Of a DNA stretch of 64,000 nt, positions 46,399 through 53,827 are shown piece after piece. Positions within the stretch are counted from its first letter, which is position 1. Every line of letters starts with the position of its first letter. The stretch spans positions 124,001-188,000 of the forward strand of contig NZ_JAKZFT010000007.1 of NCBI RefSeq assembly GCF_022808985.1, in the 5' to 3' direction. A program made the translations under genes and the position numbers. This DNA comes from Geotalea sp. SG265 (GTDB lineage: Bacteria; Desulfobacterota; Desulfuromonadia; Geobacterales; Geobacteraceae). A model generated the notes under the pieces. It did no database searches and was not told the DNA's origin. It worked only from the letters and a program-made list of their open reading frames with translations.

Positions 46399-46965
46399 TT
46401 AGAGGGAAACCGGGGTAATGACCCGCACCTGGATTTCCACGTTCAGCTCCTTTTTCAGTTTTTCCAGCAGAAGCTCCACGTCTTCCACCGTCATCCCCTG
46501 GGGCAGGACAGCTTCCAGCATCAGCACGTAGGCTGGCGTTTCTTTCGTGCCGATGAGGCGGGTGTTCAAGTCGGTAATGTTGACGGTGCGATCGGCCAGC
46601 TCCCTCGTCACCCGGTAGACGATCCCCGGCTGGTCGGACCCGTACACCGAGACCAGGCAGAGCTCTCCCTCCTCCTTGACCGGGCAGACCTCATTGTCAT
46701 GGAGGGTCCGCACATGTACGTGCAGACCGGTGCGATCGAAATTGGCGCGGAATTCGTCGGCCAGGCGCGTCCTGGTGAAGGGTTTTTCGTGGGAGACGAT
46801 GAGGATGATGGCGAAATCCCCCCCGAGCATGGTGCAGCTGGAATCCTCCAGGTTGCAGCCTAGGCGATAGAGGACCTCGGTAATGTCGGCGACGATGCCG
46901 GGGCGGTCCTTGCTGATGACCGTAACGGCGAAATGGGACAGGTTGTCTTTGCGGCAGTCATTCAT
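46399..46965 (-). CDS. Tandem ACT-domain protein, GcvR-like
   Basis: A 188-residue protein of two ACT ligand-binding domains (AVTVISKDRPGIVADITEVL and LVSVYGSDQPGIVYRVTREL). The layout resembles GcvR, a regulator of glycine cleavage, but similar stand-alone ACT proteins have other roles and no glycine cleavage genes are nearby. GGGAG precedes the ATG. It sits between ftsK and def. Confidence 0.78.
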   Translation of the reverse strand: MNDCRKDNLSHFAVTVISKDRPGIVADITEVLYRLGCNLEDSSCTMLGGDFAIILIVSHEKPFTRTRLADEFRANFDRTGLHVHVRTLHDNEVCPVKEEGELCLVSVYGSDQPGIVYRVTRELADRTVNITDLNTRLIGTKETPAYVLMLEAVLPQGMTVEDVELLLEKLKKELNVEIQVRVITPVSL

Positions 46966-46983
46966 ATTTCTACTCCCAGAATA

Positions 46984-49263
46984 TTACAACTTATTGATAA
47001 ACACTTCCCGCGGCTTGCTGGTTCCGTCGGACGGGCCGATGATCCCTTCCTGCTCCATCCGTTCGATGATGCGGGCGGCGCGGTTGTAGCCGATCCTGAG
47101 CCGCCGCTGGACCATTGAGATGGAGGCCTGCTTGGCCTCTGCCACCAGGGCTACGGCTGCATCATACTGTGGATCAACCTCTTCGTCATCACTGCCGTTT
47201 TTCTCATCTCCAGACTTCATCTCCAGAATCGATTTCTCGTAAACCGGCTTGCCCTGCTTTTTGAGGAACTCCACCACCCGCTGCACCTCGGTGTCGGAGA
47301 CGAAGGCGCCGTGACTGCGCAGCATTTTCGAGGTGCCAGGCGGGAGGAAAAGCATGTCGCCTGCACCGAGCAGAGACTCGGCGCCGTTACCATCGAGGAT
47401 GGTGCGGGAGTCGATCTTCGAGGAGACCTGGAAGGAGATGCGCGCAGGGAAGTTGGCCTTGATCAGGCCGGTAATGACGTCCACTGACGGGCGCTGGGTG
47501 GCGAGAATCAGGTGGATACCGGCGGCGCGGGCCATTTGGGCCAGGCGGGCGATGGATTCCTCGATTTCACGCCCGGCCACCATCATCAGGTCGGCCAGCT
47601 CGTCAACGATGACGACAATGTAGGGGAGGTGGCCGTGATCCAGTTCGTCGTCCTTGCTGAGGAAGGCCTGGATGGCAGCCTCATCGTCGGACGCCAGTTC
47701 CTCCACCTCCTCGACCACCACCGTTTCCTTGGCCAGATTATCGGCCAGCTCTTTTTCTTCACGCTCCAGCTGCTTGTTATAGGAGTCGATATTGCGCACC
47801 CCTTTATCCGACATGAGCCGGTAGCGACGCCCCATTTCCTCCACCGCCCATTTGAGGGCCAGGGAAGCCTTTTTCGGGTTCGTCACCACCGGCAGTAGCA
47901 GGTGGGGAATCCCCTCATAAACGGAAAGCTCCAGCATCTTGGGATCGACCATGATGATGCGCACGTCGTTCGGTGTCGAGGTGTAGAGGAGGGAGAGGAT
48001 CATGGTGTTGATGGCAACGGACTTGCCGGAACCGGTGGCGCCGGCAACGAGCAGGTGCGGCATCTTGGCCAGATCGGTGACCAGCGGCGCGCCGGCCACG
48101 TCCTTGCCCAGCGCCAGCGGCAGTTTCATCTTGCGCTGGCGGAACTCCTCGCTGTTGAAGATTTCCCTGAGTGATACCATCTCCCGATCACGGTTGGGGA
48201 GTTCGATGCCCACCACTCCTTTGCCGGGAATGGGGGCGACGATGCGGATGGAGAGGGCTTGCAGGGCCATGGAGAGGTCGTCGGCCAGCCCGGCGATGCG
48301 GCTTACCTTGATGCCGGGACCGGGGGCGAATTCGTACATGGTGATGACCGGGCCAGGGCAGATTTCCACCACCTCCCCTTCGACGCCGAAATCCTTGAGC
48401 TTCTTCTCAAGAAGACGCGCATTCATGGCCAGGGCGTCCTTGTCCAGGCGCTTTTCCGTGACCTGAGGTGCGTCCAGCAGGGAAAGGGGTGGGGTCTGAT
48501 AATTGCCGTCGCTCTTGACGAACTCGAAGGTCTCCTGAACGGCGGCTGCCTTCTTCTCGTCCTGCTTCTTTTCCTTCTTCGCGACCGGTACCGGAGCCGG
48601 GATGGGGGCTGGGGCCGTTTTGATGATGGGGGCGCCGGCCGGGGCTGTCTTGTTCTCCTTGTCCAGAATCTCCCGGTTCAGTGCTGTGCGCTGCCGATGG
48701 AGCGCCCACTTGCTTTTCAGGGACTTCAGCCACCAGTCGGCGAATAGCATGAAGGAGAAGCGGGAGAGCACCATGATCGAGCCGGCCAGCATCGGCAGAA
48801 GGATCAGTAGTGCGCCCACTTTGCCGAAGGCGCGCTTGAGGAGGTCGGCGGTCTTGAAGCCGATCCAGCCGCCGGTCTGGACCCGCTGGCCCAGGAATTC
48901 GGTGAATTCCAGGTTGAAAGCGAAGAGAGCACTGAGGGCGATAAGGAGGATGAAGAAGGCGGCGAACTTGTAGGAGCGCCAACGGATCTCCTTGTAGCGC
49001 AGCATTCGGTAGGTGATGTAGAAAAGGGCGGCGGGCATGCCGTAGGCGGCAAGGCCAAAGAGCTGCAGACATGCATCGGCAAGCTGCGCGCCGAAACGAC
49101 CGCCGAGGTTGTTGGTCTCGCCGACGGCGGAATAGCTGTTGAAGGACAGGTCGCTGCCGTTGAAGGAGACAAGGGCGATGAAGAGAAAAAGACCCACCGC
49201 ACCAAGGGAGATCCCCTTCATTTCAATGATCAGTTTTTCCTTTTTATCGAGCGTCTGTTCCAT
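46984..49263 (-). CDS. ftsK: DNA translocase FtsK
   Basis: Septum-located motor that moves DNA during chromosome segregation and cell division. The 759-residue protein has four N-terminal membrane helices (within residues about 15-185), a Pro/Ala/Lys linker, a RecA-like motor with Walker A GATGSGKSVAINTMI and Walker B IVVIVDELADLMM, and a C-terminal winged-helix gamma domain (QRRLRIGYNRAARIIERMEQEG) that recognises polar DNA sequences. The linker is short, as in SpoIIIE-like forms. GAAGG precedes the ATG. Confidence 0.95.
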   Translation of the reverse strand: MEQTLDKKEKLIIEMKGISLGAVGLFLFIALVSFNGSDLSFNSYSAVGETNNLGGRFGAQLADACLQLFGLAAYGMPAALFYITYRMLRYKEIRWRSYKFAAFFILLIALSALFAFNLEFTEFLGQRVQTGGWIGFKTADLLKRAFGKVGALLILLPMLAGSIMVLSRFSFMLFADWWLKSLKSKWALHRQRTALNREILDKENKTAPAGAPIIKTAPAPIPAPVPVAKKEKKQDEKKAAAVQETFEFVKSDGNYQTPPLSLLDAPQVTEKRLDKDALAMNARLLEKKLKDFGVEGEVVEICPGPVITMYEFAPGPGIKVSRIAGLADDLSMALQALSIRIVAPIPGKGVVGIELPNRDREMVSLREIFNSEEFRQRKMKLPLALGKDVAGAPLVTDLAKMPHLLVAGATGSGKSVAINTMILSLLYTSTPNDVRIIMVDPKMLELSVYEGIPHLLLPVVTNPKKASLALKWAVEEMGRRYRLMSDKGVRNIDSYNKQLEREEKELADNLAKETVVVEEVEELASDDEAAIQAFLSKDDELDHGHLPYIVVIVDELADLMMVAGREIEESIARLAQMARAAGIHLILATQRPSVDVITGLIKANFPARISFQVSSKIDSRTILDGNGAESLLGAGDMLFLPPGTSKMLRSHGAFVSDTEVQRVVEFLKKQGKPVYEKSILEMKSGDEKNGSDDEEVDPQYDAAVALVAEAKQASISMVQRRLRIGYNRAARIIERMEQEGIIGPSDGTSKPREVFINKL

Positions 49264-49301
49264 TGTTTTGCCTTCTCTACTGCATGTTGAACAATAAAGG
49301 T

Positions 49302-51023
49302 CTACATCTCAAGAACCAGGGGCAGGATCACCGGCCGCCTCTCTATGGTCTTGTTGAAAAACCGGCGCAGCACCCGGCGCACCTCCAGTTTCACCTCGCC
49401 CCAGTCGGAACGCACCTCGGTACTGACCAGCGCCAGTGTGTCGACGACCACCTTTTTTGCCTCATCCAGGTATTCCTGGCTCTCGTCCTCAAAAACGAAG
49501 CCGCGGGAGACAATGTCAGGACCATAAATTATTTCGCCGGTAGTCTGACTGATGCCGATGATGACCACCACCATGCCGTCTTCGGAGAGATGCTTGCGGT
49601 CTTTCAGCACCACGTTTCCCACGTCGCCGACCCCCTTGCCGTCCACGAAGACACGTCCTATTTCCACCTGATCAATGATGCAGCCCTCGCCGTTGCTGAA
49701 GACGATGACGTCGCCGTTGACGGCGAGGATGCAGCGGTCCTTGGGCAGGCCGAGCTTTTGCGCCAGCTGGGCGTGCTTGACCAGGTGGCGGTATTCGCCG
49801 TGGACCGGGATGAAGTAGCGGGGGCGGACCAGGTTCTGCAGGAGCTTCAGCTCTTCCTGGCTGGCATGGCCGGAGACATGCACCTCCGAGACTTTTTCGT
49901 GGTAGACCTCGGCGCCGCGGCGGTAAAGGTGGTTGATCAGGTCGGAGATGGTCTTTTCGTTGCCGGGAATGAAGCGGGAAGAGAGAATCACCGTGTCCCC
50001 CTCCTCAAGCTTGATCTGCTTGTGATCGTCCATGGCGATCCTGGTCAGGGCGCTCATGGGCTCTCCCTGGCTGCCGGTGGTGATCATGCAGATCTCTTCC
50101 TTGGGGAGGCGGTTCATCTCCTTCAGGTCGATGAGGAGATCGTCGGGGATGCGCAGGTAGCCCAGTTCCCGGGCGATCTGCACATTGGCGATCATGGAGC
50201 GGCCGTTCAAGAGGATCTTCCTGCCGCATTTGGCGGCAGCTTCCACCACCTGCTGCACCCGGTGGATATTACTGGAAAAGGCGGCGACGATGATCCGCTG
50301 GGGGCAGCGGGGAAAGATCTCGTCGAAGGCGTCGCCGACAAGCTTTTCCGAGAGGGTGTACCCTTCCCGCTCCACGTTGGTGGAATCGGCCATCAGGGCC
50401 AGAACCCCTGTCTCGCCATAGCGGGAAAAAGTAGCCAGGTCGGTCAGCTCGCCATCCACCGGGGTCTGGTCCAGCTTAAAGTCGCCGGTGTGGATCACGA
50501 TACCTTCGGGGGTGGCGATGGCCAGGCCGCAGCCGTCAACGATGGAGTGGGCGACGCGGATGAATTCGACGCTGAAGACACCGAGATCGACCACGTCCCG
50601 TGGTCTGACGACGCGCAGGTCGACCTTGTGGTCCAGGTCGTATTCCTTGAGCTTTTCACGGACGAAGCCCAGGGTCAGGGCAGTGCCGTAGATGGGGGGA
50701 TTGAGGCTGCGCAGGACGAACGGCAATGCGCCGATATGGTCTTCGTGGCCGTGTGTGAGGAGGATGGCCCTGACCTTGTCAACGCGATCGGTAAGATAGG
50801 TGATGTCGGGGATGACGATGTCGATGCCGAGCATATCCGGCTCTGGAAACATCAGGCCGCAATCGACGATGACGATGTCGTCGCCGTATTCGAAGACGGC
50901 CATGTTGAGGCCTATCTCGCCGAGGCCGCCAAGAGGGATGATTTTCAGGCCGATGCTGTCGTTGATGGGTGTTTCCATGGGTTTCAGGCTTTCTACCAGA
51001 GGCGGCAGATACCCGGTAGGCAT
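49302..51023 (-). CDS. rnj: Ribonuclease J
   Basis: Metallo-beta-lactamase/beta-CASP nuclease with 5'-3' exo- and endoribonuclease activity on mRNA and rRNA. The 573-residue protein has the metal motif LTHGHEDHIGALP, further histidines in VHVSGHASQEEL and PVHGEYRHL, and the beta-CASP domain; the length is normal. Two starts are possible: ATG 51023 with AAGGGGG just upstream, or ATG 50978 (METPINDS), which begins nearer the conserved core. It follows two small membrane-protein genes closely. Confidence 0.93.
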   Translation of the reverse strand: MPTGYLPPLVESLKPMETPINDSIGLKIIPLGGLGEIGLNMAVFEYGDDIVIVDCGLMFPEPDMLGIDIVIPDITYLTDRVDKVRAILLTHGHEDHIGALPFVLRSLNPPIYGTALTLGFVREKLKEYDLDHKVDLRVVRPRDVVDLGVFSVEFIRVAHSIVDGCGLAIATPEGIVIHTGDFKLDQTPVDGELTDLATFSRYGETGVLALMADSTNVEREGYTLSEKLVGDAFDEIFPRCPQRIIVAAFSSNIHRVQQVVEAAAKCGRKILLNGRSMIANVQIARELGYLRIPDDLLIDLKEMNRLPKEEICMITTGSQGEPMSALTRIAMDDHKQIKLEEGDTVILSSRFIPGNEKTISDLINHLYRRGAEVYHEKVSEVHVSGHASQEELKLLQNLVRPRYFIPVHGEYRHLVKHAQLAQKLGLPKDRCILAVNGDVIVFSNGEGCIIDQVEIGRVFVDGKGVGDVGNVVLKDRKHLSEDGMVVVIIGISQTTGEIIYGPDIVSRGFVFEDESQEYLDEAKKVVVDTLALVSTEVRSDWGEVKLEVRRVLRRFFNKTIERRPVILPLVLEM

Positions 51024-51029
51024 GCCCCC

Positions 51030-51425
51030 TTACGGTTGTGGAGTTTGTTGCAGCTGGCTGATCTTTGCGTCGCAGCGGGCGATCCATCCCGTCCCGGGGG
51101 CGGTCAGGCCCCTGACTGCATAAAAAGAACTGCGCAGGGAACGGTAGGCGACGAGAGCCCTTTGCACATCCCCCCGGCGCTCCGCCTCCTCGCCGATGGC
51201 CCAGAGCTTCTCGGCGGCCTTTTCCACCAAGCCGCTTGCCGGCGTGTACATGTGGATTGCCGACTCGAAGCCGGCAATGGCGGCGATGGTGTCGCCGGCG
51301 GCCAGTGCCCTTTCACCCTTGCCGAACTGTGCATGCTGCCGATAGAGGGTGTTGCCCCAGAGGAGGACGATGGCGATGATGGCGATGACGGCGATGTTGA
51401 CGGCAATTGTCTTGAACTGTTCCAT
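51030..51425 (-). CDS. Small membrane-anchored hypothetical protein with TPR-like helices
   Basis: A 131-residue protein with one N-terminal membrane helix (VNIAVIAIIAIVLLW) and a soluble helical part whose repeated Ala/Leu/Tyr spacing (GERALAAGDTIAAIAGFESA, AERRGDVQRALVAYRSL) resembles tetratricopeptide repeats. No family is recognised. AAGG precedes the ATG. It lies six bases before the RNase J start on the same strand, so it may be co-expressed with it. Confidence 0.65.
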   Translation of the reverse strand: MEQFKTIAVNIAVIAIIAIVLLWGNTLYRQHAQFGKGERALAAGDTIAAIAGFESAIHMYTPASGLVEKAAEKLWAIGEEAERRGDVQRALVAYRSLRSSFYAVRGLTAPGTGWIARCDAKISQLQQTPQP

Positions 51426-51433
51426 TACGAACC

Positions 51434-51619
51434 TTACCCCTGGAAAAAGCCGGGCACGGCGACGAGCAGCGCTCCGAGGAGAGCCGCTATCAGGCCGAGC
51501 AGGGCGACAAGCGCAGCAACGCTGTCGAAAGGAGCCTTAAGACGATGGGCTGCAGGGAGTCCCCAGACTATGGCGGCCAGCCCTGCGGCAATCATGAGCC
51601 AGTAAACGAACGGTGTCAT
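51434..51619 (-). CDS. Small hydrophobic membrane protein
   Basis: A 61-residue protein consisting of two hydrophobic helices (YWLMIAAGLAAIVWGLPAA and VAALVALLGLIAALLGALLV) joined by a short polar loop. Its ribosome binding site GGAG lies over the end of the upstream acyltransferase gene, and it ends eight bases before the TPR-like gene, so it sits inside one leftward operon. Function unknown. Confidence 0.6.
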   Translation of the reverse strand: MTPFVYWLMIAAGLAAIVWGLPAAHRLKAPFDSVAALVALLGLIAALLGALLVAVPGFFQG

Positions 51620-51620
51620 A

Positions 51621-52319
51621 TCACTCCAGTCCCGCGGCGATGGCGGAACGTACCTGCTCCATCAACTTAAGCTGGTCCTTGTCCCCCCCCGCGGCCGTTG
51701 CCACCGGTGGGGCAAAAGCGATTCTCAGGGTGCCGGGATAGAGCTCGATCCGGTTGCGGGGATTGATCCTCATGCTGCCGTTGATGGTGAACGGGACGAT
51801 GGGCACTCCGGCCTTGGCTGCCAGGAGGAATCCCCCACGCTTGAAGGGGAGCAGGCTGCCATCCTTGGTGCGCGTTCCTTCGGGGAAAATGACGACACTG
51901 CTGCCGTTTCTGATGCGCGCGGCTGCATCGTTCATGCTTTTCAATGCCCGCCGCCCATCGCTCCTGTCCAGGGGGATGTATCCCGCCCGCCGCATGGCTT
52001 CGCCGAACATGGGTACGGCAAAGAGCTCCTTCTTGGCGATCCAGGAGAACCGCCGGGGGATGGCCAGCGACAGGGCGAGGATGTCGAAGTTGCCCTGATG
52101 GTTGCCCATGAAGATCACCGGGCCGTCGCCGGGAATGTGTTCAAGCCCTTCCACCGCAACGGGAATGCCGGCAAGGCGCAATCCCCACCGGCTCCAGAAA
52201 CGGCTGCACCTGTGGGCAAAGGCGCCGCCGGCATCGAAGAAGGTGCCTACAATGGCGGTAATGCTGCATAACAGGGTGAACGGAACAAAGAACGAAAGAT
52301 AGAGATAGGCACGCAGCAT
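51621..52319 (-). CDS. plsC: 1-acyl-sn-glycerol-3-phosphate acyltransferase family protein
   Basis: Membrane acyltransferase, most likely acylating lysophosphatidate in phospholipid synthesis. The 232-residue protein has a hydrophobic N-terminus, the catalytic HX4D motif in NHQGNFD, the substrate motif FPEGTRTKDG and VPIVPFTING. A role with other lysophospholipids cannot be excluded. It heads a leftward run with the two small membrane proteins and RNase J. Confidence 0.87.
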   Translation of the reverse strand: MLRAYLYLSFFVPFTLLCSITAIVGTFFDAGGAFAHRCSRFWSRWGLRLAGIPVAVEGLEHIPGDGPVIFMGNHQGNFDILALSLAIPRRFSWIAKKELFAVPMFGEAMRRAGYIPLDRSDGRRALKSMNDAAARIRNGSSVVIFPEGTRTKDGSLLPFKRGGFLLAAKAGVPIVPFTINGSMRINPRNRIELYPGTLRIAFAPPVATAAGGDKDQLKLMEQVRSAIAAGLE

Positions 52320-52444
52320 AGAACCAAGACCCCATGAATATCCGCGCTAAGGTACTGTTTTTTATTCACAGAGTCAAATCAAATATCCGGTGGGAGACAG
52401 CGAACAACAGGATATGGAAAACCGTTACGGCAGCCAAATGGGTT

Positions 52445-52909
52445 TCAGGGTTTTTCCCTGCTTTTGCCGCTAAGGGCATCGACGGTAAAGCTGCCGAGCC
52501 AGTGGAAGGAATTGGAAGCATCATCGAGGGCCTGATACTGGATGATGAACTGCAGCAGGTCACCCGGGCGGGGTGAGGCATTCAGGTACAGGTCGAAGCC
52601 GGCCATGTCATCCCGGTCGATCCTGTTTGGGCTGGTGAAGCTTCTTCCTCTTGCCAGTACCTTTTTTCCATCGAGTAGCAGCACGGTCACTTCCATATCC
52701 CGGACCTGGACATAGCGTACGTTCTGCACCACACCCTCGACCGATGTCCCTTGCCCGGACGAAACGGTCTTCCAGGCCACGTTCAGGTCGAAAGCCTGAT
52801 GGCGATACGGATAACCTGCCAGAGGCTGCTGCGTCCTTGCCCCCGTTGCTGAACAGGCGGCCATAGAAAGCGTAAGAAACCCTGCCAGCAGGTAATTGCC
52901 ATAGTTCAC
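52445..52909 (-). CDS. Lipoprotein of unknown function
   Basis: The 154-residue product has a lipoprotein signal (YLLAGFLTLSMAAC; lipobox MAAC) and a beta-rich soluble part with segments FDLNVAWKTV, GVVQNVRYVQVRDMEVTVLLLDG and GDLLQFIIQYQALDD that look like a single immunoglobulin-like or FxLYD-type sandwich. The GTG at 52909 is chosen because GGAGGT lies four bases upstream. It stands alone between the acyltransferase and ssb. Confidence 0.7.
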   Translation of the reverse strand: MNYGNYLLAGFLTLSMAACSATGARTQQPLAGYPYRHQAFDLNVAWKTVSSGQGTSVEGVVQNVRYVQVRDMEVTVLLLDGKKVLARGRSFTSPNRIDRDDMAGFDLYLNASPRPGDLLQFIIQYQALDDASNSFHWLGSFTVDALSGKSREKP

Positions 52910-53084
52910 ATCAACCTCCACGTGCTGTTTTCTGCCGTGACAGGAAAAATCCGTTGCCTAGCCAGGCATTATCGGTTAACATTCATGGGCAATTCGTCCT
53001 GAGCTTATTGCAACGATTTCAATATGTTAAACGCTTGACGACGTAAACTCACTATAACGACAATTTTATCCCAAGGAGCTGCAC

Positions 53085-53528
53085 ATGGCCAGTTTGAACA
53101 AAGTAATGCTCATCGGCAATCTGGGCAAGGACCCGGAAGTCCGCTACACCGCTGCCGGCACCGCCGTGGCGGGATTTTCACTCGCCACCAGCGAGCGCTT
53201 CAAGAGCAAGAGCGGTGACTGGGAAGAAAAGACCGAGTGGCACAACATCACCCTGTGGGGGCGGTTGGCCGAGATCGCCGGAGAATACCTCTCCAAGGGG
53301 AAGACGGTCTACATCGAGGGGCGGCTGCAGACGAGAAAATGGCAGGACCGGGACGGCAAGGATCGCTATACCACCGAGATCGTTGGTGAAAAGATGCAGA
53401 TGCTCTCCGGCAAAGGCGAGGGGGGTGGCGGTCGCCAGGGGGGCGGCAGACAGGCCCCGGCCGAGGACTTCGGCGGACCTGCATACGAGGAACCGGTCTT
53501 CAACCCCGATGATGACATTCCGTTCTAG
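53085..53528 (+). CDS. ssb: Single-stranded DNA-binding protein
   Basis: Protects single-stranded DNA in replication and repair. The 147-residue protein has the OB-fold segments [40 protein letters not shown] and [12 protein letters not shown], a glycine-rich linker and the acidic tip DDDIPF that binds partner proteins. AAGGAG precedes the ATG. It ends at a strong terminator and is a single-gene unit. Confidence 0.96.
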   Translation: MASLNKVMLIGNLGKDPEVRYTAAGTAVAGFSLATSERFKSKSGDWEEKTEWHNITLWGRLAEIAGEYLSKGKTVYIEGRLQTRKWQDRDGKDRYTTEIVGEKMQMLSGKGEGGGGRQGGGRQAPAEDFGGPAYEEPVFNPDDDIPF

Positions 53529-53560
53529 GATATGGGATTTTTCTAATAATGTAACTTTGA

Positions 53561-53590
53561 GCCAGAACCTATTGAGTTCTGGCTTTTTTT
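53561..53590 (+). terminator. Rho-independent terminator of ssb
   Basis: GCCAGAAC (53561-53568) pairs perfectly with GTTCTGGC (53576-53583) around a seven-base loop, followed by seven T. Confidence 0.93.
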
Positions 53591-53827
53591 GTTCGGTCGC
53601 GGCTACCCTGGTGAAGAGAGAAGAGCACTTCTCTCCATATATGGGCGAGCCTTCCAGGGCCCTTGCGCACCCGTCGAGCTCCGAGCGGCTCCCACTGTGT
53701 CTAAATTTTTTTTTTCAATAGCACCATAGGCTTCTCCGAAGGGGAAAGGTGGCTGCAGGAGAAACCCGGACAGGTCTTGTCCACGGCAAAATAATCCTAT
53801 ACAGTTAGCCGGACCGTTTGCCTAAGT
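53591..53827 (+). other. ssb to sensor-kinase intergenic leader
   Basis: No gene is visible here. TTCTCC (53732-53737) can pair with GGAGAA (53758-53763), and a GGACA/TGTCC hairpin follows at about 53768-53782, so the kinase mRNA may have a structured leader. It matches no riboswitch I recognise. A weak TTGTCC-TATACA promoter-like pair with 15-base spacing lies at 53777-53803. Confidence 0.35.

Noticed and set aside
49263-51605. 780-codon plus-strand frame opposite RNase J
   Set aside because: Antisense to a conserved gene; the translated sequence looks like a mirror of the RNase J codons.
53035-53058. TTGACG and TATAAC before ssb as a promoter
   Set aside because: They are only 12 bases apart, too close for a sigma-70 promoter.
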